Assembly: GCA_036386415.1 (NCBI GenBank) | Contig: DASVVT010000087.1 | Span: 1 to 37,957 of the forward strand | Source: DASVVT01 sp036386415 | Lineage (GTDB): Bacteria; Acidobacteriota; Blastocatellia; Pyrinomonadales; Pyrinomonadaceae | Direction of reading: 5' to 3' | Length of the DNA stretch: 37,957 bases | Shown here: in pieces, positions 14,458 through 22,446 of the stretch | Numbering within the stretch: position 1 is the first letter of the stretch | Layout of the letters: every line of letters starts with the position of its first letter | Translations under genes and position numbers: made by a program | Notes under the pieces: generated by a model | Told to the model about the DNA's origin: nothing | The model's database searches: none | The model's input: the letters and a program-made list of their open reading frames with translations, nothing else

Positions 14458-14802
14458 CGCTTTGCTCCTCCAGTAGATAGCGAAAATTTTGCAGACGCTT
14501 CAAAAGCTCTATCGACGAGCCGAAGCTTATCCTGAAGCGTCAGTTAAGACGGAACCGATCAACGGCAAGGAGCGTGCCGTCTAATGTTCATGTTCCGAGC
14601 AGCATCCGTTCGCCGTATGGGAAGAGGCAGAAAATCGCTCGTCCTGCATGCGTTGAAAAGTCAGGCTGCGTCCTGACGAACCGCAGATCAACATGAACGA
14701 CGCTTGAGCGCCGCCGTAATTTCATTATCACTGGTGGAGTGTTTGTCGGACGTGAAGTCTGAAAGATTAAGCTTTGGGTTAGTGCGTGTCTACAAAGGGG
14801 TG

Positions 14803-14900
14803 TTTAAACGCAGAGGGCGCAAGGTGCATCGCAAAGAGCGCAAAGGAGGTTCAACTCTCTGCGACCTTTGCGTATACCCTTTGCGTCCTCTGCGTTTAAA
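14803..14900. repeat. Inverted repeat of GCAAAGG-type units
   Basis: TTTAAACGCAGAGG (14803-14816) and CCTCTGCGTTTAAA (14887-14900) are perfect complements; inner units GGCGCAAGG / CGCAAAGAGCGCAAAGG pair with CTCTCTGCGACCTTTGCG. It lies 3 bases beyond the stop of the PepSY gene, so it may end its transcript. From 14458 to 14802 I see no gene, RNA or promoter. Confidence 0.82.
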
Positions 14901-14903
14901 TCT

Positions 14904-16022
14904 TTATTGACTGAACGACACGGCCTTGAAGCGTTGAAATCTTTTAGCGAGTCTACGCCCCCAGAACATCAGCAGGCCGGAGACAAACAGACCGGCGAGC
15001 ACGCAACCTGTCAAGGCTTGCAGGACGCGCGTCGTGAGACCGCCGTAGCGCCCCGTGTGAATCGGGTAGAGATTGCTCCCCGCGCGTGTCCCAATAAGGG
15101 CTTGGGTGCTATTTTCGACGAGGAGCGGTTCGCCGCTGTACTGATCCAGGTAGACGAGGCTTCTGCCGCTCGGATGCCACTCCGTCGGAAGCTTCTTACG
15201 CACAGTGATGGCAGACTGTGGTGTTGTCGCCAGAGTTATCATCGTTGTCTCTCCCTGCGGCAGGGCTGTATCGGCGCGCCGCACAATCTCGTCTAAAGAG
15301 ACGCGCTCAAAGCCTGCTGCGCGCGCAACCGACATAGGCTTCGGCGCAGGCATCGCACGGGCGGAGTCGAGTCGATTGAGAGCGCCTTCGAAGGAGGGAC
15401 GAAAGACCATCGCCGCGCCCGTGGACGCCGTGACGATCAGGAATGGAAGCGCACAGATGCCCAGCATCCTGTGCAGGTTGTAACTCGTGCGATATTGGCT
15501 CCCGTTACGCTTGAGCGTCCAGCCGCGCGATAGACTTCGACGACCAGGCCACCACAGGAAAAGACCGGAGAGCCCCATCAGGAGCAGCATGATTCCCCCT
15601 ATGCCGATGATCGTTTCGCCCGTCTCGCCACTTATCAAGCGCCTGTGCAAAGAGAACAGTCGCCCCTTGAAAGAATGTGCCGGGACGCGCGAGCCGAGCA
15701 CACTGGCGCTGTGCGGATCGACGTAGGCGCAACGCGGGTCTCGCTTCCCTTCAAAGCAGATTTCATACGTCCCTTGAGGGTCATGTGGGAAGCGTAGACG
15801 CGCCGCTTTCTCGTTCGGATAGCTTCGCTTGACGCTGTCGAGCACATCTTCGAGCGTCGCTCTCTCTTCTGCGCGCGGCTCGACGCGAAGGAGCGTCGGA
15901 TTGAGCAAACGGTCGATCTCTTCTCCGAAGACGAGCATGCTTCCCGTCAGGCCGCTCATCGCCAGTAAAAGCCCGACGCAGAGACCCGCGTACATGTGCA
16001 CTTTGAAGATCAGCTTACGCAT
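14904..16022 (-). CDS. PepSY-associated membrane protein (PiuB-like)
   Basis: 372 residues. An N-terminal transmembrane helix with KVHMYAGLCVGLLLAMSGLT and SMLVFGEEIDRLLNP is the PepSY_TM signature, followed by a periplasmic region with PHDPQGTYEICFEG. Further helices are at about 127-150 (IIGIGGIMLLLMGLSGLFLW), 173-200 and 335-355, with the conserved LHRMLGICALPFLIVTASTG and IGTRAGSNLYPIHTGRYGG. Proteins of this family often neighbour TonB siderophore receptors and some act as iron-siderophore reductases in the inner membrane. It lies downstream of the TonB receptor on the same strand, separated by a 25-bp-arm inverted repeat, so the two probably serve one uptake path. Confidence 0.88.
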   Translation of the reverse strand: MRKLIFKVHMYAGLCVGLLLAMSGLTGSMLVFGEEIDRLLNPTLLRVEPRAEERATLEDVLDSVKRSYPNEKAARLRFPHDPQGTYEICFEGKRDPRCAYVDPHSASVLGSRVPAHSFKGRLFSLHRRLISGETGETIIGIGGIMLLLMGLSGLFLWWPGRRSLSRGWTLKRNGSQYRTSYNLHRMLGICALPFLIVTASTGAAMVFRPSFEGALNRLDSARAMPAPKPMSVARAAGFERVSLDEIVRRADTALPQGETTMITLATTPQSAITVRKKLPTEWHPSGRSLVYLDQYSGEPLLVENSTQALIGTRAGSNLYPIHTGRYGGLTTRVLQALTGCVLAGLFVSGLLMFWGRRLAKRFQRFKAVSFSQ

Positions 16023-16074
16023 CGACGAGTAAAATCAGACAAGGTCGCAGAATGAAAGAATGAAAACTTTCGAC

Positions 16075-16143
16075 CCACGAAGCCACGCGAAATGGCACGG
16101 ATACAACTCAAGCGGTTTCGTGCCATTTCGCGTGGCTTCGTGG
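16075..16143. repeat. Perfect inverted repeat between TonB receptor and PepSY gene
   Basis: 25-base arms at 16075-16099 and 16119-16143 are exact complements (CCACGAAGCCACGCGAAATG then GCACG) around a 19-base loop. It sits 16 bases after the receptor stop and 53 bases before the PepSY start. It may reduce read-through in the operon. Its sequence family differs from the other inverted repeats of the window. Confidence 0.9.
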
Positions 16144-16159
16144 ATCGTCCCCTTCTTCT

Positions 16160-18967
16160 TTAGAAGACGAGGCGCGCGCCGAACTGTAGCTGGCGTCCCG
16201 GATCAGAATTCTGAATGCCCGGCAGCGGCGCGAGAAACGTCTTGGCGGGGGCGGCGTTGTTGCCGTAGATGTTATTTAGCTTGATGTAGTTGGTGTGGTT
16301 CGTCAGGTTGAATGCTTCGGCGCGAAACTCAAGCTGCACGTTCTCTCTGACGCGAAACCTTTTCGCCAGCGAGAGGTCTAAGCTCGCCTGCATGGGCGTG
16401 CGAAAAGAGTTGCGCCCAAAGCCTACCGGGCGGTCGGTCAGGTATCCGTCGCCGTTGTTATCCACTCCGGTGACGGGATTGATCGGCAGCCCCGAGGCGA
16501 GCGTCGCAACGAAAGAGAGATGCGAACGGAAGGGCAGCTCTATCAGCCCGTTGGCGACAAAGCGGTGGCGCTGGTGAAAGTCGCTCGGGCTGCGATCAAG
16601 CCGCGCGTCCACGCCGAACAGGTTGGGCACGCCTGTGTCCGCTTCACCGAAGAACATCGCATCGGTTAAAGCAGAGGAGTAGACGTAGTGAGCTTCGAGC
16701 TGAAAACGATTATGAAAGCGCCGCAGCAGCCCCAGATCGAGCGCATCGTAGCTGCTCGAAGCGGTGTTCTCGATGACGGCCACCTTTCTCGTCCTGATGC
16801 CCTGATAGGTTGTTCCGAAGGGCCGCGTCGCGTCGGCGGCCGTGGCCGAGAGTATCTGCCCCGGCGCGGTGCGAATGAACGGCGCGGGAGCATTGATGTC
16901 GTTGACGCGCATCTGATTTCGCGTGCGCGAGTGGATCACGTCAGCCGTCAGCGTCCAGTTCTCGAAGAACGTGTGTTGGAGCCCAAGCGAGAACTGCATG
17001 CTGTAGGGGTTAAGCAATCTCTCGGCGGGCAAATAGATGTAGTCGCGCGGTTGTTCAGTAGCTCCGGCGGGAATGGCGACGAGCGGATTCGGGAACGTAG
17101 GCGCGCCGGGCGTCGTCACAGAGCCAGGCACGTCAGGGCGCGCGTAGTTGAATCTGTACGTCCTGATCTTTGCGTCCACGCCTTCCAAAAGGAAACGGCG
17201 CGTGATGTACATGTAGTATTGATCGTAGAAAATCCCTGCGCCGCCGCGCACTATCGTTTTGCCGTCGCCCTTCACGTCGAAGGCGAAGCCGAGGCGGGGC
17301 GCAAAGTTATTTCGTTCATCCGTGATCGACTGGTAGTCGTAGCGCAAGCCCAGATTGGCGGTCAGGCGAGGCGTGACGCGCCAGTTGTCCTGCACGAAAA
17401 GAGACGCCAGCGTCTGACCGTAACGCACAAAGCCGACCCCGAACCTCTGCGTGTAATCGTTCAGCGTCTGCTTAGACGGCAAAGGGTCTGAAGTGAAACG
17501 ATATTCGCCGAACGGCGTGAAGCTGAAGTCGCGCACGTTCTGGCGAGTGTAGTCGCCGCCGATCTTCAGGTCGTGATTTCTCAATTGAAAAGAGAGTTGA
17601 TCTGCCACCTGAAAGGTTTGCGTGCGTACCCAGGAGTAGGTTGACCCGCCCTCCGTGCTGTAGTTCGGACGCAGGATGGAGACCTGTGGAAAGAGCGCGC
17701 TGGTCGCAGATGGGATGGAATTGACATAACTCATGCGCAGCTCGTTGACGGCACTGCCCCAGACTGTGCGATCCGTGAATTGCGCGCCGACCGACTGCGT
17801 AGCGCTTAACTGCGCCGCGCTCGGCTGCGTGAAATTGCTGACGCGGTCGTTCGGGTTGTCGTAGGTCGCGCGGTTGGCATTCAGACGCAAAGAGATCGAA
17901 TGTGTGTCGCTCAGGCTGTAATCGAAACGCGCCAGACCCGTGTCGTCTCTGAAGTGCCCCGTGTAGGTCAAAGGCTGCGGCTTCTGTATAAATGCGCCGC
18001 GCGAGCCGCGCGTCCGCTCGTAGTTAAGGAAGAAGGTCGCGCGCTCGCTCCACAGCGGCCCGCCGATTGAGCCGCCGAACTGGAAGAGCTCATTCGGGAC
18101 ATGCCGTGTGGAAACGGGCGGGGCAGCCTGAATTCCGCTCGGACGCAAGAAAAATAGTGCTTCGCCATGAAAATCGGGCGTGCCCGCCCTGGTGATGGCG
18201 CTGACGATGCCCGCGCTCGAGCCGCCATACTCCGCCGAGTATTGATTGGTCAGGACTTTGAATTCCTGCACCGACGACAAAGAGACCTGCTGCTGCGGCG
18301 CATTGGCAAAGACGAAATCATAATTGCTGTTGCCGTCAAGCTTGTAGAAGGTCTGACGATAAGAGTTCGCGTTAATGGAGAGGCGCGCGCCGGTTGAGCC
18401 GTCCGCGCCCAGTCCCCCAGTGTTACGCACGTGCGGATCAAGCAGCGCGTAACGATTCAAGCTGCGCCCGTTCGAAGGCAGCTCCGTAATCTGCCTGGCG
18501 TTCAAGACCTGGCTCACTTCGGGAGCGTTATTGACGATGGGCGATGCCTCGTCTGTGATCGTCACAGATTCGCTGAGGTCTTTCAGCTCAAGCGAGACAT
18601 CCACCACCGCCATCTCGCCCGAGACGAGAGCGATCCGACTTTGCGACGACTCGCGAAAGTCTGCTGTGCTGACCGTGATTTCATAATCGGAGCCGGGGAG
18701 AAGCCCCGTGATGTAATATCTGCCTTCGCTATCTGTCTTCGTCGCACGCCTGATGCGCAACGCGTCATTCTTTAAAATCACCTGCGCCTCAACGATCCTC
18801 TCGCTCGAAGCTGCGGCCGTCACAGTGCCGCGCACGCCCGAGGTTAGCTCCGTCTGCGCGAAGGTACTGGACTGGTAAGAGAGACCTAGCGGTAGCGTCA
18901 GCAGCAAACAGAAACGAAGAACCCTTCGTCGAAGAATTCCTCGTCGCTGCAAGTGGGTGTCAGCCAT
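16160..18967 (-). CDS. TonB-dependent receptor, Oar-like
   Basis: 935 residues from the ATG at 18967, which gives a proper signal peptide (RRRVLRFCLLLTLPLGLSYQ, cut near FAQ) with AAAGG about 9 bases upstream. Residues about 45-125 form a carboxypeptidase-regulatory-like Ig domain (SGVRGTVTAAASSERIVEAQ, EGRYYITGLLPGSDYEITVS). The plug follows (LPSNGRSLNRYALLDPHVRN, SVQEFKVLTNQYSAEYGGSS) and then a large outer-membrane barrel with many WRVTPRLTANLGLRYDYQSI-type strands, ending in LQFGARLVF with the C-terminal aromatic residue used in barrel assembly. This layout is common and highly multiplied in Acidobacteriota. The ligand is not evident; the neighbouring PepSY protein hints at iron or siderophore. 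Confidence 0.92.
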   Translation of the reverse strand: MADTHLQRRGILRRRVLRFCLLLTLPLGLSYQSSTFAQTELTSGVRGTVTAAASSERIVEAQVILKNDALRIRRATKTDSEGRYYITGLLPGSDYEITVSTADFRESSQSRIALVSGEMAVVDVSLELKDLSESVTITDEASPIVNNAPEVSQVLNARQITELPSNGRSLNRYALLDPHVRNTGGLGADGSTGARLSINANSYRQTFYKLDGNSNYDFVFANAPQQQVSLSSVQEFKVLTNQYSAEYGGSSAGIVSAITRAGTPDFHGEALFFLRPSGIQAAPPVSTRHVPNELFQFGGSIGGPLWSERATFFLNYERTRGSRGAFIQKPQPLTYTGHFRDDTGLARFDYSLSDTHSISLRLNANRATYDNPNDRVSNFTQPSAAQLSATQSVGAQFTDRTVWGSAVNELRMSYVNSIPSATSALFPQVSILRPNYSTEGGSTYSWVRTQTFQVADQLSFQLRNHDLKIGGDYTRQNVRDFSFTPFGEYRFTSDPLPSKQTLNDYTQRFGVGFVRYGQTLASLFVQDNWRVTPRLTANLGLRYDYQSITDERNNFAPRLGFAFDVKGDGKTIVRGGAGIFYDQYYMYITRRFLLEGVDAKIRTYRFNYARPDVPGSVTTPGAPTFPNPLVAIPAGATEQPRDYIYLPAERLLNPYSMQFSLGLQHTFFENWTLTADVIHSRTRNQMRVNDINAPAPFIRTAPGQILSATAADATRPFGTTYQGIRTRKVAVIENTASSSYDALDLGLLRRFHNRFQLEAHYVYSSALTDAMFFGEADTGVPNLFGVDARLDRSPSDFHQRHRFVANGLIELPFRSHLSFVATLASGLPINPVTGVDNNGDGYLTDRPVGFGRNSFRTPMQASLDLSLAKRFRVRENVQLEFRAEAFNLTNHTNYIKLNNIYGNNAAPAKTFLAPLPGIQNSDPGRQLQFGARLVF

Positions 18968-19046
18968 CTTGGAATGCCTTTCTTGCAAGTCGTGACTGAC
19001 GAATCTAGAATAGCGAAGGTCGTCAGCCCGAGCGGGTTGTTGATCA

Positions 19047-19096
19047 GAGGGTTTCTGCATCCTGACTCTGGCGAAGACGGAGCCGCAGAAACCCTC
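19047..19096. promoter_or_regulatory. 12-bp perfect inverted repeat in the receptor leader
   Basis: GAGGGTTTCTGC (19047-19058) and GCAGAAACCCTC (19085-19096) are exact complements around a 26-base loop, 80 bases before the receptor start. It could form a leader stem or be a regulator site. No known riboswitch consensus is recognised. Confidence 0.5.
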
Positions 19097-19128
19097 CTAC
19101 TTTATGCTTAGTTTTATCCCGGCGGAGC

Positions 19129-19149
19129 TGAAAATGAAATCCGTTTTCA
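19129..19149. promoter_or_regulatory. Possible Fur-like operator upstream of the TonB receptor
   Basis: TGAAAATG (19129-19136) and CGTTTTCA (19142-19149) form an 8-5-8 dyad with one mismatch, AT-rich and of the right size for an iron-type repressor site. It lies 160 bases before the receptor gene. Match to the classical Fur box is only partial. Confidence 0.3.
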
Positions 19150-19231
19150 ACTTCGCCCCAACAAAATACAACGAGCATGCGCCGGATGTCAATGACTAGA
19201 GCGAGTTTGCAATTCGGATGTGCGGGGGATT

Positions 19232-19303
19232 AAAACGCAAAGGTCGTTAAGAAGCAGGCTCTTTGAGCTCTCCAGCGACTTGCTGCTTTGTGGCGTTTGC
19301 GTT
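19232..19303. repeat. Degenerate inverted repeat of GCAAAGG-type units
   Basis: AAAACGCAAAGGTCG pairs imperfectly with the region CTTTGTGGCGTTTGCGTT; the centre holds CTCTTTGAGCTC and CCAGCGACTTGCTGC. A worn copy of the family seen at 8391 and 14803. The rest of 19150-19480 shows nothing else. Confidence 0.55.
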
Positions 19304-19490
19304 CGAATTCATTTTCCTGACATTCATCTTAAAATTTGCTCCGGGTGCGGGAAAGGTTTTTAACTTGAGCCCGGCGGTCAACCACCATATCTAACACACA
19401 TGCTTTAAGGTCTGTCGCGCCACCGTTGTTGAATGATCCTGCCATCGGCGGGCGGGCGTAGAGCATTACACGAAAGGCAGCGCGGTACGT

Positions 19491-19496
19491 TATAAT
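19491..19496 (+). promoter_or_regulatory. -10 box of the DksA-like gene
   Basis: A perfect TATAAT lies 92 bases before the ATG at 19589. The only -35 candidate is a weak TTACAC at 19466-19471 with a long 19-base spacer. Confidence 0.45.
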
Positions 19497-19588
19497 TCGC
19501 GGGCTTTATTGAATTCGACGGCTATTCTGGGTTTTATCGTGTATTGGGTGGACGCTGTCGAGCTAATGACAAAGGGTTAAAGAAGCTG

Positions 19589-19963
19589 ATGGATCAAAAA
19601 AGATTAGAGCACTTTCGCAGCATATTAACGGAGCTGTTGCGTGAGCATACCGAAAACGTGCGTGAAGATCAGGCCGCCGCGCTGGAATCGGTGGACGACG
19701 GCGTGAAGGACAGCGTCGATATGTCGCTGCAAGATGTTAATCAAGAGATCACGCTGCGGATGGGCGAGCGGGAATCGCAGATGGTCGCAGATATAGATCA
19801 GGCGCTGCTGAGAATCGAAGAGGGTAGTTACGGCGTCTGCGCGCGATGCGGCAAGCCGATAGACGAGCGGCGTCTCGAAGCCATGCCGACAGCGCGCTAT
19901 GATGCCGCCTGTCAGTCAGCCATCGAAGAGAGCAAGGGTCGAAACAATACTCCGACACTTTAA
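19589..19963 (+). CDS. DksA/TraR-family zinc-finger regulator with a Cys-to-Asp change
   Basis: 124 residues from the ATG at 19589; an upstream in-frame start (19544) adds 15 unconserved residues. The coiled-coil part (residues 1-75) holds DGVKDSVDMSLQDVNQEITL, the acidic tip region found in DksA-type proteins, which enter the RNA polymerase secondary channel and alter promoter response. The zinc motif is C84-A-R-C87-G, then RYDAACQSAIEE: the fourth Cys (108) is kept but the third is Asp105 (codon GAT). Family members normally have C-x2-C-x17-C-x2-C. A D-type ligand or a weakened zinc site is possible. It ends 4 bases before a 40-bp-arm inverted repeat that separates it from convergent xerC. 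Confidence 0.88.
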   Translation: MDQKRLEHFRSILTELLREHTENVREDQAAALESVDDGVKDSVDMSLQDVNQEITLRMGERESQMVADIDQALLRIEEGSYGVCARCGKPIDERRLEAMPTARYDAACQSAIEESKGRNNTPTL

Positions 19964-19967
19964 CTGA

Positions 19968-20064
19968 AGTAGACAGTAGACAGTAGTCAGTAGCCAGTAG
20001 AAAAGAAAGCAGCGACCTCGGTTCTTCTTTTCTACTGGCTACTGACTACTGTCTACTGTCTACT
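19968..20064. terminator. Bidirectional hairpin made of AGTCAGT-type heptads
   Basis: 40-base arms 19968-20007 and 20025-20064 are perfect complements; each arm contains four heptads of the AGnCAGT type followed by AGAAAAGAA. The loop is 17 bases. TTTTT follows at 20066-20070. It fills the gap between convergent dksA-like and xerC genes, hence the terminator call. Confidence 0.85.
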
Positions 20065-20068
20065 GTTT

Positions 20069-20992
20069 TTACGCTTTCGGGTGGGTCTTGTCGTAAACCT
20101 CTATCAACTTTTCCATAGAGACGTGTGTGTAGATTTGTGTGGTCGAGAGGCGCGCGTGACCGAGTAGTTCCTGTATGTCGCGCAGGTCTGCGCCGCTATC
20201 TAGGAGGTGTGTGGCAAAGGAATGACGCAGGGAGTGTGGGCTGATGTTGTGTATGCCCGCGCAGATGTCTATGTACTTGTCTACCATCCGACCGACCGAG
20301 CGGGTCGTGATGCGTGTGCCCTGATAGTTTAAGAAGACGGCTTGCGTGTCGCGCTCGGCGAGCGGCGCATTCTGTAGAAAAGCGTTGCGCACGGAGAGAT
20401 AGTTGAGGAGCGCGTGAAGCGCCGGATCACCGAAGGGCACGATGCGCTGCTTGCGTCGCTTGCCCGTCACGCGCAGCAGTTTGCCTTTGAAATCTATGTC
20501 GCCCAGATCGAGCCGCGTCAGCTCTGAAACGCGTACGCCCGTGGCGTAGAGAAGTTCCAGGATGGCGCGGTCGCGACGCCCCAGGTCTGTTTCGAGGTCG
20601 GGCGTTTCGATGAAGCGGATCGCGTCTTCGACTGAGAGGTGGACAGGGAGCTTCTTTTCCAGGCGCGGCGTGGAGACGAGCTTGGCGGGATTTAATTCGA
20701 CGACGCCTTCGCGCACCAGAAACTGGAAGAAGGTGCGCAGCGCGGCCAGCTTGCGCGCGACGGAAGTCTTCTTCTTCTGCGCCGCATGCAGGCTGGAGAG
20801 CCATTCCCGAATCGTGATGTGATCGATCTGCTTGATGTCCAGCTCGCGGCGTCGCGCGCCGGTTTGAGGATCGACGGGCGCGAGATAATCATAGAACTGC
20901 GTGAGGTCGCTCGCGTAATTACGCAGCGTGTGCTCGCTCACGTTGCGCTCGTAGCGCAGGTGCTCGAAGAACTGCTCAAGTAGTCGATCCAT
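20069..20992 (-). CDS. xerC: Tyrosine recombinase XerC/XerD type
   Basis: 307 residues. An N-terminal SAM-like DNA-binding domain (LLEQFFEHLRYERNVSEHTL, NYASDLTQFYDYL) and a catalytic domain with all active-site residues: R154 (ATGVRVSEL), K178 (TGKRRKQR), H253 and R256 (HSLRHSFATHLL), H279 (LLGHARLS) and the nucleophile Y288 (TQIYTHVS). Length and the ending YDKTHPKA are those of chromosomal XerC/D, which resolve chromosome dimers at dif. XerC versus XerD cannot be separated from this alone. It is not an integron IntI: the extra IntI helix region is missing. Next to trmFO and the VWA gene on the same strand. Confidence 0.9.
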   Translation of the reverse strand: MDRLLEQFFEHLRYERNVSEHTLRNYASDLTQFYDYLAPVDPQTGARRRELDIKQIDHITIREWLSSLHAAQKKKTSVARKLAALRTFFQFLVREGVVELNPAKLVSTPRLEKKLPVHLSVEDAIRFIETPDLETDLGRRDRAILELLYATGVRVSELTRLDLGDIDFKGKLLRVTGKRRKQRIVPFGDPALHALLNYLSVRNAFLQNAPLAERDTQAVFLNYQGTRITTRSVGRMVDKYIDICAGIHNISPHSLRHSFATHLLDSGADLRDIQELLGHARLSTTQIYTHVSMEKLIEVYDKTHPKA

Positions 20993-20998
20993 AATTCG

Positions 20999-21139
20999 GT
21001 AGACAGTAGTCAGTAGTCAGTAGCCTGTAGAACAGAAAAGCAGTTGATGCTTTTAATATTGACCCTCTAAATCATAGCATGCAATATGGCCGTCACTGCT
21101 GTTTTTCTACTGACTACTGACTACTGACTACTGTCTACT
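20999..21139. repeat. Inverted repeat of AGTCAGT-type heptads with a 50-base loop
   Basis: GTAGACAGTAGTCAGTAGTC and following bases at 20999-21044 pair with CTGCTGTTTTTCTACTGACT and following bases at 21096-21139. It lies between the VWA gene stop and the xerC start on the minus strand. The AT-rich loop could hold the xerC promoter. Same family as 19968 and 13425. Confidence 0.8.
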
Positions 21140-21144
21140 GCTTT

Positions 21145-22446
21145 TCATCCTTTCGGCGTGTAATAACCTTTACGCGCACGCACGCGCACGTTCGGGCGCG
21201 TCGCAACGCGCAAAGAGATGACGCGAAAGCGCCCGTCGCGCTTATCGTCGGTCGGGTAATAACTGAGAATATATTGTTGCGCAAGATCGGCGGAGATTTG
21301 CGCGAACGCCGTGTCTAGGTCAGCCGTCCCGCGCGGAACGTAGACAGCCCCGCCTGTCTGCGCCGCCATCTCCTGCATACGCCGTTCGGCTGCGAGGTCG
21401 CGCACGTTGGCGTTCTTGTACTCCCCGGTCTGCATATCGTAATCGAGTTGCCCCGTCTGCACGGCATAAATCTGGCAATCAGCCGCCTGCGCCATCCTGA
21501 GCGTCGAGTCGAAATCCAGGTCGCTGATCGTATCCGCTCCGTCAGAGACGACGACGATCACCTTGCGCCCCTGGATCGGGCGCAGGTAGGCGGCGGCCTG
21601 CGCGATGGCATCGAAGAGCGCGGTCGCGCCTTCCGGCTTGCCGAAATGCTCTATGGTACGCACGAGCATCTGGACATTGCTCGTCAGCGATTGCTCCAGG
21701 ATGGGGATGGTCGAGATGGAAAAGATGGCGGCCTCGTCCCCAGGGCGCATCACGTTGCGAAAGAATCGGATCGCGGCCTTCTTTTCAAACTCGCGCGCGG
21801 CAGAGAGGCTTGAGCTGTTGTCAAACAGCATGACGATGCGGACGGGCGTATTCGAGAAGCCTATCTCGCTAATCTGCTTCGGCTGGCCGTCAACTTTCAG
21901 CTCGAAATCTTCAAGCTTGAGATCGGTGACCGCCTTGCCCTGCCCGTCTACGACCGATGCCGTCACGGGGACGAGGTTCGAGTTGACGCGTATGACATCC
22001 GCAGGATCTATGCTCTGAAGTGCATCGTCATCCTCCGCTGCATCCGCTGGCGTAGAGGTTGTTGCAGGGGGTGGTGGCGGCAGCACAGTGGAAGCGCGAG
22101 GCACAGCCGTGGGCGTAGCGGCAGCAGGTGTTGGAGATGGGGTGGGCGTCGGCGTCGGCGCTGGCTGCGGCTGCGCTGTCGCAGGCTGGCTCGTGCGCTT
22201 CGGGCGCGCCGAGATATTTGACGGATGCTGGGTCGCAGGAGGAAGAGTCCCCTTGTGACGCCCGGATTGCGCCAGGACGCTCGCGGATGCGGGCGTGAGC
22301 GGTAGTAGCGCGAGGGCAAGCAGCACGCGCAGGAAGAAGTGTGCTTGCCACTGACGCCGATGCGCAGGATGCCTGCGATGCCTTAACCGACGGCCACCAG
22401 CGGCGTGCCTTTTCTGTCGTGAATTGTGTGGATCCAAGTATCCCAT
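21145..22446 (-). CDS. Secreted VWA-domain protein, acidobacterial type
   Basis: 433 residues from the ATG at 22446. A signal-type segment (HFFLRVLLALALLPLTPASA, cut near LAQ60) is followed by a Pro/Thr/Ala-rich linker (about 85-140) and a von Willebrand A domain: VIRVNSNLVPVTASVVDGQG, the metal site D209-N-S211-S-S213, KPEGATALFDAI, and VVSDGADTISD. The fold and the RVNSNLVPV opening are those of the VWFA-related family typical of Acidobacteriota; role probably protein binding at the cell surface, not established. The first 64 bases overlap the 3' end of trmFO; a GTG at residue 41 is an alternative start after the overlap but would shorten the signal peptide. Likely translationally coupled to trmFO. 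Confidence 0.88.
   Translation of the reverse strand: MGYLDPHNSRQKRHAAGGRRLRHRRHPAHRRQWQAHFFLRVLLALALLPLTPASASVLAQSGRHKGTLPPATQHPSNISARPKRTSQPATAQPQPAPTPTPTPSPTPAAATPTAVPRASTVLPPPPPATTSTPADAAEDDDALQSIDPADVIRVNSNLVPVTASVVDGQGKAVTDLKLEDFELKVDGQPKQISEIGFSNTPVRIVMLFDNSSSLSAAREFEKKAAIRFFRNVMRPGDEAAIFSISTIPILEQSLTSNVQMLVRTIEHFGKPEGATALFDAIAQAAAYLRPIQGRKVIVVVSDGADTISDLDFDSTLRMAQAADCQIYAVQTGQLDYDMQTGEYKNANVRDLAAERRMQEMAAQTGGAVYVPRGTADLDTAFAQISADLAQQYILSYYPTDDKRDGRFRVISLRVATRPNVRVRARKGYYTPKG

Noticed and set aside
16688..17491. 267-codon plus-strand open frame
   Set aside because: Antisense to the conserved TonB receptor barrel; Arg/Val-rich with no recognisable domain.
20069..20992. XerC considered as the integron integrase
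   Set aside because: It lacks the IntI-specific region, has typical XerC/D length and ends, and lies 14 kb from the array among core genes.
19968..21139. CRISPR-like array of AGTCAGT repeats
   Set aside because: Units are 7 bases, without spacers, arranged as inverted arms; no cas genes are present.
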